This document shows positions 11,520 through 19,923 of a stretch of 64,000 bases of DNA, one piece after another (positions within the stretch are counted from its first letter, which is position 1; every line of letters begins with the position of its first letter). The position numbers and the translations under genes were made by a program. The notes below the pieces were generated by a model. The model did not search any database and had not been told where the DNA came from. It was given only the letters and a program-made list of their open reading frames with translations. This stretch comes from Rhodospirillaceae bacterium SYSU D60007 (GTDB lineage: Bacteria > Pseudomonadota > Alphaproteobacteria > Reyranellales > Reyranellaceae), in contig QOCQ01000003.1 in NCBI GenBank assembly GCA_003574685.1, positions 62,001 to 126,000 on the forward strand, in the 5' to 3' direction.

Positions 11520-11987
11520 CTATCTGGCGGTGATCTGCCCTTCGCCCGGATAGCCAGCGCGGGCTACGTCCCCGGGAAGTGCGGGGAGGGGTCGTTCCGC
11601 ATCGGAGAGCCGCGCCATCGCGGCAAGCGCTGTGCGGATGAAGGCACAAAGGGCTGGCAACGGCACCGGCCGGCGAATCGAAACCACAATCACTCCCGCC
11701 ACGTGTCTCACGCCCTCATGCGCCGGTTTGCTCTCACGCAGCAGGATCATCATGGGCGGCGCCGGCATGACCCGCAGAAGGTCGAACAGCGCGTTGCCAG
11801 TGGACTCACTGCCGCAAAGAACAATGCCAGGTTTCAGTTCGCTGATCGCCTGCTCGATGCGTTTACCGGGGAAGTCGCTGGCCGACGTGTAGGCAGGGAT
11901 GCCTGACTCCCTGAGCCACTTCACAGTGCCGAGCGCCCGACCAGGATCGTCGTCAGTCACAATGACAGCATTCGTCCGCACGTCCAT
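11520..11987 (-). CDS. Pseudo-receiver-like hypothetical protein
   Basis: A 155-aa protein whose order of strands and helices resembles a CheY-like receiver: NAVIVTDDDPGRA as the first strand with an acidic pair, PGIVLCGSES where the phospho-acceptor Asp should be, PPMMILLRES, and IRRPVPLPALCAFI where a receiver has Lys-Pro. The acceptor Asp is replaced by Gly/Ser and the conserved Lys by Arg, so it is not expected to be phosphorylated. It lies 105 nt downstream of an Flp pilin on the same strand; atypical receivers occur in TadZ/CpaE pilus proteins, which makes a pilus link an attractive inference. The receiver assignment is by eye only. Confidence 0.6.
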   Translation of the reverse strand: MDVRTNAVIVTDDDPGRALGTVKWLRESGIPAYTSASDFPGKRIEQAISELKPGIVLCGSESTGNALFDLLRVMPAPPMMILLRESKPAHEGVRHVAGVIVVSIRRPVPLPALCAFIRTALAAMARLSDAERPLPALPGDVARAGYPGEGQITAR

Positions 11988-12092
11988 CTCCGACGGTCAG
12001 GACATATGTTGCGATCCCGGCTCCCGGATCTTTGAGCTGGCATCTTCAAGGTCGGGCGTCACAGGTGCTGCGCGACGTCCGCACCGCGTGAC

Positions 12093-12254
12093 CTAGTCCA
12101 TGTTGTTCTTGATGGTATTCAGCGTATTGATGATGCCGGAACCCACGGCACTGAAGGCGGCGATGGCTGCCACAGAGATCAGGGCGGCGATCAGGCCATA
12201 CTCGATTGCCGTAGCGCCAGAGTCGTCCTTGAGAAGCTTGCGAAAGATGGACAT
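12093..12254 (-). CDS. Flp/Fap-type pilin, 53 aa (orphan)
   Basis: A short gene reading MSIFRKLLKDDSGATAIEYG, then a hydrophobic LIAALISVAAIAAF stretch and GSGIINTLNTIKNNMD. This is a class IVb Flp pilin: a short basic leader, the prepilin peptidase site G/ATAIEYG with the invariant Glu at +5 and Tyr at +6, and the hydrophobic spine. No cpa/tad assembly genes are in the window, so export must use a machinery encoded elsewhere. A good promoter lies upstream (12373-12401). The only same-strand neighbour downstream is the pseudo-receiver. Confidence 0.93.
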   Translation of the reverse strand: MSIFRKLLKDDSGATAIEYGLIAALISVAAIAAFSAVGSGIINTLNTIKNNMD

Positions 12255-12372
12255 GAACTATCTCTTCGGAACCGAAATGGAGGATGTGCCGACCAGCCGG
12301 GAAGTTGCCGACGGTTCCTTATCGGCCGCTTCCGATAGTGCGAATAGAACGAAGTGTTAATCTAACGTGAGA

Positions 12373-12401
12373 AGATTAAGAGAATTGAACTGATAAGTCA
12401 A
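12373..12401 (-). promoter_or_regulatory. Predicted sigma-70-type promoter of the Flp pilin gene
   Basis: On the minus strand TTGACT (12401-12396) is followed after 17 nt by TAATCT (12378-12373). The stretch is AT-rich against a GC-rich background and lies ~120 nt upstream of the pilin ATG, leaving a fairly long 5' leader. Confidence 0.45.
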
Positions 12402-12429
12402 CACTTCAATGCAAATTTTCACGTGCGGT

Positions 12430-12912
12430 TCACGGCCCTGACCGACCAGGACTGCTGCCCCCTTTTGGCGTCGCGAAGCGGCCCACATTGCCGAAGATCT
12501 GCTCCAAGACAGTCAGCTCCTTGCCGACGGTCGGAGTCTTGCGCGACACCATGCCCGGATCCTTGGCATCCTCCGGGCCGAAGGTCTTGATTTCTCTGAT
12601 ACGGCCATTCTCTCCGAAATAGACGGCGGTGACCTTCTGCTCGACGATCCTGGGCTCCAGGAACGCCACCGACTCCTGGCGCTGGCTAATGTAGTACCAG
12701 ACCTCATCGTTGAAGCTGGCCCTAGCGGACGGACTGCCCAGCAGCCGCAGGACGTCCTCGCGGCTCTGGGTGCCGACTTCGAGCTTCGACATCGAGCCGG
12801 GCGTCGGAACATGGCCGTGCACGTCGACAATGGGATCGCAGGCGCCGGTAGCCAGAGCCCCCAGCAACACGATCGAGAAGGGCAGCGGGCGAAAGACGCG
12901 GGGGGAGCGCAT
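12430..12912 (-). CDS. bamE: BamE/SmpA (OmlA) outer-membrane assembly lipoprotein
   Basis: A 160-aa lipoprotein of the BAM complex that folds beta-barrel outer-membrane proteins. Starting at 12912 it has a signal peptide ending LLGALATGAC, giving a lipidated Cys25. The SmpA domain follows: SKLEVGTQSREDVLRLLGSP, then DEVWYYISQRQE and VTAVYFGENGRIREI. The frame is open upstream to 13047 but that part lacks a signal sequence. It is divergent from the cytochrome c chaperone gene, with 146 bp between them. Confidence 0.92.
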   Translation of the reverse strand: MRSPRVFRPLPFSIVLLGALATGACDPIVDVHGHVPTPGSMSKLEVGTQSREDVLRLLGSPSARASFNDEVWYYISQRQESVAFLEPRIVEQKVTAVYFGENGRIREIKTFGPEDAKDPGMVSRKTPTVGKELTVLEQIFGNVGRFATPKGGSSPGRSGP

Positions 12913-13058
12913 GGAAAAGGTCACCGGCTTGATCCTGGCCCCGGGCGAGCCTAAAGACCAGCCTGAGGTGTTGGGCACAATGCCCAGCACGCACCGCCAA
13001 GTCAAACCTGTCGGCAATCCCGGCACTCGTACGGAATCTGCCGCCATGGATAAGGGCC

Positions 13059-13586
13059 ATGTTCAGGCTGCCCCGTCGCCCACCGCCGCATCGTGACGCT
13101 GCCGAGCGGCTGTATGCGGCCGTGGCCACGCAGGCCCGGCATCCGGCGTTCTTTGCCGAGCTTGGCGTGCCTGACACCGTTAATGGCCGTTTCGACATCC
13201 TGGCGTTGCACGCCTGGATGGTGATTGATCGGGTGCGCGCGGAGCCAGAGGGTGACGTTCTGGCGCAGGCATTGTTCGACAGCATGTTCGGTCATCTGGA
13301 TGCGGCCGTGCGCGAAATGGGCGCCCAGGACCTGGGGGTTGGCCGGCGCATCAAGGTCATGGCCGAGGGCTTGCATGGCCGCGCGCTCGCATTTCGCGCT
13401 GCCATGAACGATGCCGATCCGGCCGTTCTGGAGAAAACGCTTCAGCGCAATGTGTTCGGCACCGTCGCGCCGGGGCGGACGGCCATTGCACGGCTGGCGG
13501 GCTACGTGCGCGCTAGCGTCGCTGCGCTCGCTATGCTGCCGGTTGCCCGGTTGCGCCAGGGCAGCGTCGCCTGGCCGACTGTGTGA
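13059..13586 (+). CDS. Ubiquinol-cytochrome c chaperone family protein (CBP3-like)
   Basis: A 175-aa protein of the family typified by mitochondrial CBP3, which assists cytochrome b / complex III assembly. Typical segments are RLYAAVATQARHPAFFAELGVPDT near the start and FDSMFGHLDAAVREMG plus the GRRIKVMAEGLHGRALAF helix in the middle. The bamE / CBP3 / DUF177 / rpmF order is common in Alphaproteobacteria. The DUF177 gene starts 9 nt after it. Confidence 0.88.
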   Translation: MFRLPRRPPPHRDAAERLYAAVATQARHPAFFAELGVPDTVNGRFDILALHAWMVIDRVRAEPEGDVLAQALFDSMFGHLDAAVREMGAQDLGVGRRIKVMAEGLHGRALAFRAAMNDADPAVLEKTLQRNVFGTVAPGRTAIARLAGYVRASVAALAMLPVARLRQGSVAWPTV

Positions 13587-13595
13587 GGGCGTCCC

Positions 13596-14147
13596 ATGCA
13601 TATTGATCGCGATCCCGATCTGGAGCTGTCGCGGCGGCTGCGGCTCGACCGCGTGCCGCCTTCGGGCGTATCGCTGGATATCGAGGCCAGTGCATCAGAA
13701 CGCGAGGCGCTGGCCCGTCGCTTCGGCATCATCGCGGTGTCCGAACTGGAGGCCAGTGTTGCGCTGCATGCCGAGCCCGCCGGCACGTGGCGCGTCGACG
13801 GCCGACTGCACGCCACCGTCGTGCAAGCCTGTGGCGTCACGTTGGAGCCGGTCGAGCAGAGGATCGACGAGCCGTTCGACTTGCGCTTCGCCGCGGGGGC
13901 GGAAGAAGTGGACCGCGTCACGGGCGAACTGGTGGTCGATGCGGATGCGCCCGAACCGCTGGCTGGCGACTCTCTGGATCTGGGGGAGATCGTGGCCGAT
14001 CAGCTCGGTCTTGCCATCGATCCTTTTCCACGCAAGCCCGGCGCCAGCCTTGCCGACATCCTGCCGGCCTCTGCCGGTGCAACGGACCGCAGCAGCCCTT
14101 TTGCTGCGCTGGAGCAGCTAAAACGCGGAAAAAAGAACAAGAACTGA
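13596..14147 (+). CDS. DUF177 (YceD) family protein
   Basis: A 183-aa member of the YceD/DUF177 family found next to rpmF in most bacteria. The conserved centre is the beta strand series ending GTWRVDGRLHATVVQACGV with the family Cys, then EPFDLRFAAG. The acidic C-terminal part and basic tail (KRGKKNKN) are variable. YceD has been linked to 23S rRNA or plastid ribosome biogenesis, consistent with rpmF 188 nt downstream. It ends before a GC-rich structured leader of rpmF. Confidence 0.9.
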   Translation: MHIDRDPDLELSRRLRLDRVPPSGVSLDIEASASEREALARRFGIIAVSELEASVALHAEPAGTWRVDGRLHATVVQACGVTLEPVEQRIDEPFDLRFAAGAEEVDRVTGELVVDADAPEPLAGDSLDLGEIVADQLGLAIDPFPRKPGASLADILPASAGATDRSSPFAALEQLKRGKKNKN

Positions 14148-14185
14148 GCCGGCGTGCCGGATGTTGCGGCGGAGCGACGCGTGCC

Positions 14186-14280
14186 TTGACGTCCCCGAGA
14201 AAGTGGTTTCATACGTTGGGCAAAGGCCTTGCCGCCCGGGCGGGTTTTAGCTAGGAAGGCGCCCTTGCGACAACCCGCCC
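14186..14280 (+). promoter_or_regulatory. Possible rpmF promoter and structured leader
   Basis: TTGACG at 14186-14191 with TCATAC 17 nt later is a weak promoter candidate. Downstream, GGGCGGGTT (14238-14246) pairs with AACCCGCCC (14272-14280) around an inner AAGG/CCTT hairpin. This forms a two-tier stem in the untranslated region before rpmF. Function unknown. Confidence 0.35.
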
Positions 14281-14335
14281 CCGCATTTTCGGGGCGCCGC
14301 GTGGGACCTGCGGCGTCCGCAATGGAGATCGTGTC

Positions 14336-14521
14336 ATGGCCGTTCCCAAGAAGAAGGTGAGCAAGTCGCGCCGTAACATGCGGCGCTCGCACCATGCGCT
14401 GAAGGGCTCGGCCTACGTCGAGTGCGCCAATTGCGGTGAGTTGACGCGCCCGCATCATGTCTGCGGAGCCTGCGGCTACTACCGCAAGCGCGAGGTACTG
14501 AGCCAGCCGGCCAGTGCGTAA
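14336..14521 (+). CDS. rpmF: 50S ribosomal protein L32
   Basis: A 61-aa large-subunit protein. The N-terminus [20 protein letters not shown] is invariant-like, and the zinc ribbon retains four cysteines (CANC ... CGAC), the Zn-containing C+ form. It sits between DUF177 and plsX, the conserved yceD-rpmF-plsX-fabH arrangement. The start follows AATGGAGATCGTGTC (GGAG). Confidence 0.96.
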   Translation: MAVPKKKVSKSRRNMRRSHHALKGSAYVECANCGELTRPHHVCGACGYYRKREVLSQPASA

Positions 14522-14527
14522 GAGGCC

Positions 14528-14550
14528 GGGACCGCCCCGGAGGCGGTCCC
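14528..14550 (+). other. Hairpin between rpmF and plsX
   Basis: GGGACCGCC (14528-14536) pairs perfectly with GGCGGTCCC (14542-14550), with a 5-nt loop, just 7 nt after the rpmF stop. There is no T tract, so it is more likely an mRNA-processing or stability element, or a leaky terminator that lets rpmF be expressed above plsX. Confidence 0.5.
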
Positions 14551-14565
14551 AACCGTCGCCGGGAA

Positions 14566-15639
14566 ATGGCCGCCTCCGGTAAAATCGTCATTGCCCTTGA
14601 CGGGATGGGCGGCGACAGGGCGCCGGACATGGTTGTGCGCGGCGCCGATATCGCGCGCCAGCGCTATCCCGACTCGACCTTCCTGCTGTTCGGCGACGTA
14701 GCGCGGTTGCAGCCGCTGGTCGACAAGACCCGCTGGCTGAAAACGGCCTGCGAGATCATCGCCGCGCCCGACGTCGTGACCAACGACGACAAGCCCACCG
14801 TGGCCCTGCGCAAGCGGAAATCATCAAGCATGGGCATGGCGATCGAGGCAGTGGCTTCCGGCGACGCGGATTGCGTCGTATCAGCCGGCAATACAGGCGC
14901 TCTGCTGGCGACCGCCACGGTGGGGCTGCGTGTTCTGCCGGGGGTGCGCCGGCCGGCGCTGTGCACATTCCTGCCGACCACGCGCGGCGAGACGGCCATG
15001 CTCGATCTCGGCGCCAACCTTCAGTGCGATGCCAACAATCTTGTCGAGTTCGCCGTCATGGGATCGGTGTTCGCCAAGAGCGTGCTGGGAATCGACACGC
15101 CGACCGTCGGCCTGCTCAATGTGGGGGCAGAGGAGGGCAAGGGCAGCGAAACGCTGCGGGACGCGGCGGCAATGCTGCGGGTCGAGGACAGCCCGGTGGC
15201 ATTCCACGGCTTCGTCGAAGGCAACGATATCGGCGGCGGTACTGTCGATGTTGTTGTGACGGACGGGTTTACAGGCAATGTTGCCCTGAAGGCGATCGAG
15301 GGCACCGCCAGGCTCTATACCGGTTTCGTGCGCCAGGCGTTCCGCACCTCTACGCTTGCCAAGCTGGGCTATGTTCTGGCCAGCAGCGCCTGGAAGAAGC
15401 TGGGTCAACGCGTTGATCCGCGGCGCTACAATGGCGGCGTCTTTCTTGGCCTGAACGGCGTGTGCGTCAAAAGTCACGGCGGAACTGACGAAATCGGCTT
15501 CGCCTATGCGCTGGGGGTCGCGGTCGATCTCGTGAAGTACCATTTCAGCGACAAGGTGGTTGAGGATCTCGGACGGTTGCGGCAGGCGCTGGGCGAGGTG
15601 CCGATCGCTGCGGCAGACAGCGCGGCGGGTGCGGGATGA
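14566..15639 (+). CDS. plsX: Phosphate acyltransferase PlsX
   Basis: A 357-aa enzyme that makes acyl-phosphate from acyl-ACP for phospholipid synthesis with PlsY. Markers are [19 protein letters not shown] at the N-terminus, [28 protein letters not shown] and [18 protein letters not shown]. Length is normal. It is peripheral to the inner membrane. It overlaps fabH by 4 nt (ATGA), giving coordinated control of phospholipid and fatty-acid initiation steps. Confidence 0.96.
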   Translation: MAASGKIVIALDGMGGDRAPDMVVRGADIARQRYPDSTFLLFGDVARLQPLVDKTRWLKTACEIIAAPDVVTNDDKPTVALRKRKSSSMGMAIEAVASGDADCVVSAGNTGALLATATVGLRVLPGVRRPALCTFLPTTRGETAMLDLGANLQCDANNLVEFAVMGSVFAKSVLGIDTPTVGLLNVGAEEGKGSETLRDAAAMLRVEDSPVAFHGFVEGNDIGGGTVDVVVTDGFTGNVALKAIEGTARLYTGFVRQAFRTSTLAKLGYVLASSAWKKLGQRVDPRRYNGGVFLGLNGVCVKSHGGTDEIGFAYALGVAVDLVKYHFSDKVVEDLGRLRQALGEVPIAAADSAAGAG

Positions 15640-16607
15640 TCAGGTCAGTTGTCGAGGGCTGCGGCGCCTATCTACCCGAGCGCGTTGTCACCAATGAAGA
15701 GCTGGCGCGAAAGGTCGACACGTCCGACGAATGGATCGTGCAGCGCACCGGCATCCGTACCCGCCATATAGCCGCGGAAGGCGAATTCACATCGCATCTG
15801 GCGACCCGGGCGGCGTCCCGGGCGCTGGAGCGCGCCGGAATGGCCGCATCAGCCATCGACATGATCGTGCTGGCCACCTCGACGCCGGACCAGACATTTC
15901 CCGCCACGGCCACCGCCGTGCAGGCCAATCTCGGACTGACACGGGGCGCGGCATTTGACGTGCAGGCCGTCTGCTCGGGCTTCGTCTACGGGCTGGCCGT
16001 CGCAGACAGCATGATCAGGAATGGCATGGCCGGGACCGCCCTGGTCATTGGTGCGGAGACGTTCTCGCGCATTCTCGACTGGAACGATCGAAGCACCTGC
16101 GTGCTTTTCGGCGATGGTGCGGGTGCGGTCGTGCTCAGGGCGGGGCATGGCCAGGGAACGCCCGACGATCGCGGCATCCTCGCATCCACGCTGCATTCAG
16201 ATGGTCGCCAGCATGACCTGCTCTACGTGGACGGTGGCCCGTCAACCACGCGCACGGCGGGTTATTTGCGCATGCAGGGACGGGAGGTCTTCAAGCATGC
16301 GGTGACCAATCTCGCCGCAGTGGTGGGCGAAACCCTAAACAAGGCCGGCCTGAAGCCCGAGGCGATCGACTGGCTGGTGCCTCACCAGGCCAACAAACGC
16401 ATCATCGACGGAACGGGCCGCAAGCTTGGATTATCGAGCGACAAGGTTGTGCTGACGGTAGATCGTCATGCAAATACATCTGCCGCATCGATTCCGCTGG
16501 CTCTGGACGCTGCGGTTGCCGATGGCCGCATTCGGCGAGGGCATGTGGTTCTGCTTGAGGCCATGGGCGGGGGCCTGACATGGGGTGCAAACCTCATCAG
16601 ATGGTGA
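15636..16607 (+). CDS. fabH: Beta-ketoacyl-ACP synthase III
   Basis: A 323-aa condensing enzyme starting fatty-acid synthesis from acetyl-CoA and malonyl-ACP. The catalytic triad is visible: Cys in [13 protein letters not shown], His in [11 protein letters not shown] and Asn in [14 protein letters not shown]. The C-terminal [13 protein letters not shown] closes the fold. Its start overlaps the plsX stop. No strong terminator follows; ihfA has its own promoter candidate. Confidence 0.97.
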   Translation: MIRSVVEGCGAYLPERVVTNEELARKVDTSDEWIVQRTGIRTRHIAAEGEFTSHLATRAASRALERAGMAASAIDMIVLATSTPDQTFPATATAVQANLGLTRGAAFDVQAVCSGFVYGLAVADSMIRNGMAGTALVIGAETFSRILDWNDRSTCVLFGDGAGAVVLRAGHGQGTPDDRGILASTLHSDGRQHDLLYVDGGPSTTRTAGYLRMQGREVFKHAVTNLAAVVGETLNKAGLKPEAIDWLVPHQANKRIIDGTGRKLGLSSDKVVLTVDRHANTSAASIPLALDAAVADGRIRRGHVVLLEAMGGGLTWGANLIRW

Positions 16608-16711
16608 AGGTTTTTTCGCTAACTCCTATTTTACCATTGTGCATGGCTTGATTCGGCTGGTCCGCGTGCTGCTTGAAATGCACCTGCAAGTGATTGGCCA
16701 TCTACTTGTTA

Positions 16712-16739
16712 TTGACGCATTTTTGGTTTCAGCTTAATG
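16712..16739 (+). promoter_or_regulatory. Predicted promoter of ihfA
   Basis: TTGACG at 16712-16717 and TTAATG at 16734-16739 with a 16-nt spacer, in an AT-rich stretch after fabH. Initiation about 7 nt later would exclude the ATG at 16737 and supports the ihfA start at 16767. Confidence 0.45.
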
Positions 16740-16766
16740 TCCAAGCTCGGGGAAGGGACATGCTGG

Positions 16767-17090
16767 ATGGATCAACGGACGATCACCCGCGCTGATCTCA
16801 GCGAGGCGGTGTTCCAGGAGGTGGGGCTATCCCGGAACGAGTCGGCTGAATTGGTCGAGGTCATCCTCGCCGAGATTGCCGGCGCGCTGTCGCGTGGCGA
16901 AACCGTCAAGATCTCCAGCTTCGGGAGCTTTACGGTGCGCGACAAAGGTCAAAGGATCGGCCGAAATCCCAAAACGGGTCAAGAGGTTCCGATCCTGCCG
17001 CGGCGTGTCCTTGTCTTTCGTGCGTCGAATGTATTGAAAGCAAAAATAAACAATACGACGCCAACCACCGCTGATGTGGAAGGTGAATAA
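16767..17090 (+). CDS. ihfA: Integration host factor subunit alpha
   Basis: A 107-aa DNA-bending HU/IHF protein. [17 protein letters not shown] begins the domain, [14 protein letters not shown] and the DNA-intercalating arm [17 protein letters not shown] follow, and [11 protein letters not shown] ends it. An ATG at 16737 lies in frame, but the ATG at 16767 has the GGGGAAGGGA ribosome site and matches the usual N-terminus. It overlaps the MerR gene by one base (TAATG), the usual ihfA-merR pair of Alphaproteobacteria. Confidence 0.95.
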   Translation: MDQRTITRADLSEAVFQEVGLSRNESAELVEVILAEIAGALSRGETVKISSFGSFTVRDKGQRIGRNPKTGQEVPILPRRVLVFRASNVLKAKINNTTPTTADVEGE

Positions 17091-17593
17091 TGGTCACTGC
17101 CAGCGCGCACTTGCCGGAACGGCGGCTTGAGAAATCGGCCCACGCATTCCGTACCATCAGTGAGGTCGCCACCGAGCTCGATGTCCCGCAGCACGTTCTG
17201 CGGTTCTGGGAAAGCAAGTTCAGCCAGATCCGGCCGCTGAAGCGGGGTGGCGGCCGCCGCTATTACCGTCCCGAAGACATCGATTTGCTGCGGCGTATCC
17301 GTTCGCTGCTGTACGACGATGGCTATACCATCAAGGGCGTTCAGCGCCTGCTGAAGGAAAGCCGGGGACGGGTGCCGACGCGTGATTCCGGTTCGTCAGA
17401 AATGCCCGAGCCCCGCCTGGTGGAAAGCGAGGGCAGAGCCGAGATGCCGCGCGTGGGTCCTCATCCCTCGACGGACCGCCTGCCGACACGGCCTGCGCGC
17501 GTGGATGCCAGCAAGCGGCGCGAAATCGAAGGCGTTCTCGAAGATCTTCAAAGCGCGCTCGAACTGCTGCGCAAGACGCTGCATACGTCATAG
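17090..17593 (+). CDS. MerR family transcriptional regulator
   Basis: A 167-aa regulator. Residues ~20-88 are a winged-helix MerR DNA-binding domain: [40 protein letters not shown] and [13 protein letters not shown]. The rest is a Pro/Arg-rich linker and a short C-terminal helix ([18 protein letters not shown]) but no obvious effector-binding cysteines. It is the standard neighbour of ihfA. Target genes are unknown. Confidence 0.9.
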   Translation: MVTASAHLPERRLEKSAHAFRTISEVATELDVPQHVLRFWESKFSQIRPLKRGGGRRYYRPEDIDLLRRIRSLLYDDGYTIKGVQRLLKESRGRVPTRDSGSSEMPEPRLVESEGRAEMPRVGPHPSTDRLPTRPARVDASKRREIEGVLEDLQSALELLRKTLHTS

Positions 17594-17703
17594 GGTTCCA
17601 GCAACGCATCTTGTTCATGCAATCCGCGTTGCAAAGCGCGGGCCCAAAGGTCTATGGTCCGCGCGCTTTCGGGCGAGTTATTCGCGCCGCAAGCCGCCGA
17701 GGT

Positions 17704-17780
17704 CGGGGCGTAGCGCAGTCTGGTAGCGCATCAGTCTGGGGGACTGGGGGTCGTGGGTTCAAATCCCGCCGCCCCGACCA
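17704..17780 (+). tRNA. tRNA-Pro (anticodon GGG)
   Basis: A full cloverleaf: acceptor CGGGGCG/CGCCCCG, a D arm, anticodon stem TCAGT/ACTGG around loop CTGGGGG (anticodon GGG, reading CCC/CCU), T arm GTGGG-TTCAAAT-CCCGC, and an encoded CCA. No intron. It follows merR by 110 nt. Confidence 0.96.
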
Positions 17781-17796
17781 ATCCTTGGCCGCAAAC

Positions 17797-18102
17797 TCAC
17801 GCGAGGGCCTGCTCGACCGCGGCGCGGCCGGATGGGGTGAGCTTACAGACCAGCCAGTCGGGCTTGAGGGGATTGCTGAACCATGGCATGGCCCAGCCGC
17901 GCTCGACGCAACGCCGAATCAGCGCCGGCTCAAATTCCTGGCCGTCCAGATCGAAGAGCGGTAGCTTGCCGCCGGGTTGCTGCAAGCCACGGCGAAGATA
18001 AGAAACCTCCCTTTCTGTCGGCTTTACAGTTGGTTGAAGTAGATTCTTCGAGTCGAATATGAACCCGTCCGCCGGCCATGCCAGCTTGCCCACGGCACCC
18101 AT
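17797..18102 (-). CDS. Hypothetical protein, 101 aa
   Basis: Unrecognised. The C-terminal part looks like a small winged-helix fold: TEREVSYLRRGLQQPGGK, then FEPALIRRCVERGWAMPW and VCKLTPSGRAAVEQAL, the last phrase being common at the end of such domains. The frame is open upstream to 18195, but the ATG at 18102 has a GAGGGGTGGGGA site before it. It is convergent with the tRNA gene and divergent from cutA. Confidence 0.55.
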   Translation of the reverse strand: MGAVGKLAWPADGFIFDSKNLLQPTVKPTEREVSYLRRGLQQPGGKLPLFDLDGQEFEPALIRRCVERGWAMPWFSNPLKPDWLVCKLTPSGRAAVEQALA

Positions 18103-18186
18103 GGCAATCCCCACCCCTCGCGCATCCCCGCTGAAAGAATAACCGACAACGTTATGAAATAAAATAGAATCGCAGCGAGATCCGGC

Positions 18187-18519
18187 ATGACCCAAATCCT
18201 GTTCGTGTACGTGACGGCTGGCGATGTCGCCGAAGCGGAGCGCATTGGCGAAGCAGTGGTTGACGAGCGCCTCGCGGCCTGCGCCAACGTGCTCGATGGT
18301 ATGCGCTCAATCTTCCGCTGGCAGGGCAGCGTCCAGAAGGGCAGCGAGGCCATCCTGATTTTGAAGACGCGCGAGGATCTGTTCGACGCGCTCAGGGATC
18401 GCATCGTTGAATTGCACTCCTACGAGCTGCCCTGCGTGGTGGCACTGCCCGTGGCGACGGGCCACTTGCCGTTTCTTGATTGGATCGCGGGCGAGACGGG
18501 ACCGACCGAGATCGTCTGA
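18187..18519 (+). CDS. cutA: Divalent cation tolerance protein CutA
   Basis: A 110-aa trimeric ferredoxin-like protein. Signature pieces are VDERLAACANVLDGMRSIF, WQGSVQKGSEAILILKT and HSYELPCVVALPV. Length and order match the family. The role is uncertain even where well studied (copper tolerance, thiol-disulfide homeostasis). An MFS gene follows on the same strand after 75 nt. Confidence 0.94.
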   Translation: MTQILFVYVTAGDVAEAERIGEAVVDERLAACANVLDGMRSIFRWQGSVQKGSEAILILKTREDLFDALRDRIVELHSYELPCVVALPVATGHLPFLDWIAGETGPTEIV

Positions 18520-18594
18520 GCCGACGCGGCGCAATACGGCGATGCGCCCTCGCGCGTTGCTTCCGTCCGCCCGCTTGCCCAGTATGGCAACCGC

Positions 18595-19914
18595 ATGTCA
18601 GCGCATCCCCTTACCGCGACGCCTGCCGCCAACGAGCGCCTGATCCTCGGCTATTCGTCCGTCGGCCATGCGCTGATGCACTACATGGCTGCGTTCTTTC
18701 CCTACATCGCCGTAGGCATGGCCGCGTCCTGGGGCGCGCCCGGACAACCGCTCGACCATCAGGTACTGCTGCTGCCGGTGTGGCAACTGGCGGCCTTCCT
18801 GATTGGGCTGGCGGCGCTGCCGGCCGGCTGGCTCAGCGACCGCTGGAGCGCGCCGGGCATGATGGTGGTGATGTTCCTCGGCATGGGCGGCGCGGCCGTC
18901 GCCTGCGCCCTGGTACCGGACCGCAATTTCCTCGCGCTGGAGATGGCGCTGGCGGCGCTCGGGTTGTTCGCCGCTATCTATCATGCCGTGGGCATCGCCT
19001 GGGTCATGCGCAATGCCTCGCGGCCAGGTCATGCCATGGGCATCAACGGCGTGTTCGGCAGCGCCGGGCTCGCGGCCTGCGGCGCCGGCACGGGGCTGCT
19101 GATCAACCTGTTCTCCTGGCGGGCCGCCTTTCTCGTGCCCGGCATCATCTGCCTGGTCATTGGTCTTACCCTGCTCTGGCATTGGAGGGCCGGCCGGGTC
19201 GGTGATCGGCCGATGCCGGCCATGCCCGGCAAGGCGCCCAGCCGCGGCGATCTGGTGCGCGTGTTCGTCATTCTCACCGTCACCATGTTCGCCGGCGGCG
19301 TCATCTGGCAGGCGATCCAGTACGGCGCGCCCGGTCTGTTCGAGCAGCGCATGGCCGGCGAGATCGACTGGCTGCAGAACATCACCGCCGGCCAGCTCGC
19401 GGCCGAGGCCAAGAAGATGGCGTTCTGGGTCGGCATCTTCGGGTCGGCCGTCTATGCTGTATCGGGTGTGACGCAGTACTTCCTGGGCGGCCTTTCGGAC
19501 CGCTATTCCCTCAAGGCCGTGTATGCCGTCTGCGCCTTCCTCCAGATGCTCGCGATGGTCGGCATTGCCTGGCTGCCGGGCTATGGCGTGCTGCTGGCTG
19601 CCATGGCATCGGCGATCATCAGCTCCGCATCGGGCCCGGCGGAGAACCTGCTGATCGGCCGCTACACGCCGACGCGGTATCACGGCCTGGGATTTGGCGC
19701 CAAGTTCATCGTCGCCTTCGGCGCCGGACCGCTTGCCATCTGGCTAATCGCGCATCTCAAGGCGGCAACCGGCAGCCTGGAATGGCTTTTCCTCGGCCTG
19801 GCGGTGACAGGCGTCCTGGTATGGCTGGCAGCCCTGATGCTGCCGGCAAGCGAGAGCGGGCGCGCCACGCAGGCCGTTGCCGCCGCCCCGCCGCATCCCG
19901 CGCCGGCGGAATAG
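18595..19914 (+). CDS. MFS transporter
   Basis: A 439-aa major facilitator protein with ~12 membrane segments. GWLSDRWSAPGMMVV and GGLSDRYSLKAVY are the paired MFS motif-A loops after segments 2 and 8. A ~30-residue Gln/Lys loop (EIDWLQNITAGQLAAEAKKM) lies between segments 7 and 8. The substrate cannot be told from sequence. The start is the first ATG after cutA; a short Ala/Pro tail ends it. Confidence 0.85.
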   Translation: MSAHPLTATPAANERLILGYSSVGHALMHYMAAFFPYIAVGMAASWGAPGQPLDHQVLLLPVWQLAAFLIGLAALPAGWLSDRWSAPGMMVVMFLGMGGAAVACALVPDRNFLALEMALAALGLFAAIYHAVGIAWVMRNASRPGHAMGINGVFGSAGLAACGAGTGLLINLFSWRAAFLVPGIICLVIGLTLLWHWRAGRVGDRPMPAMPGKAPSRGDLVRVFVILTVTMFAGGVIWQAIQYGAPGLFEQRMAGEIDWLQNITAGQLAAEAKKMAFWVGIFGSAVYAVSGVTQYFLGGLSDRYSLKAVYAVCAFLQMLAMVGIAWLPGYGVLLAAMASAIISSASGPAENLLIGRYTPTRYHGLGFGAKFIVAFGAGPLAIWLIAHLKAATGSLEWLFLGLAVTGVLVWLAALMLPASESGRATQAVAAAPPHPAPAE

Positions 19915-19923
19915 GCCGGTCCT

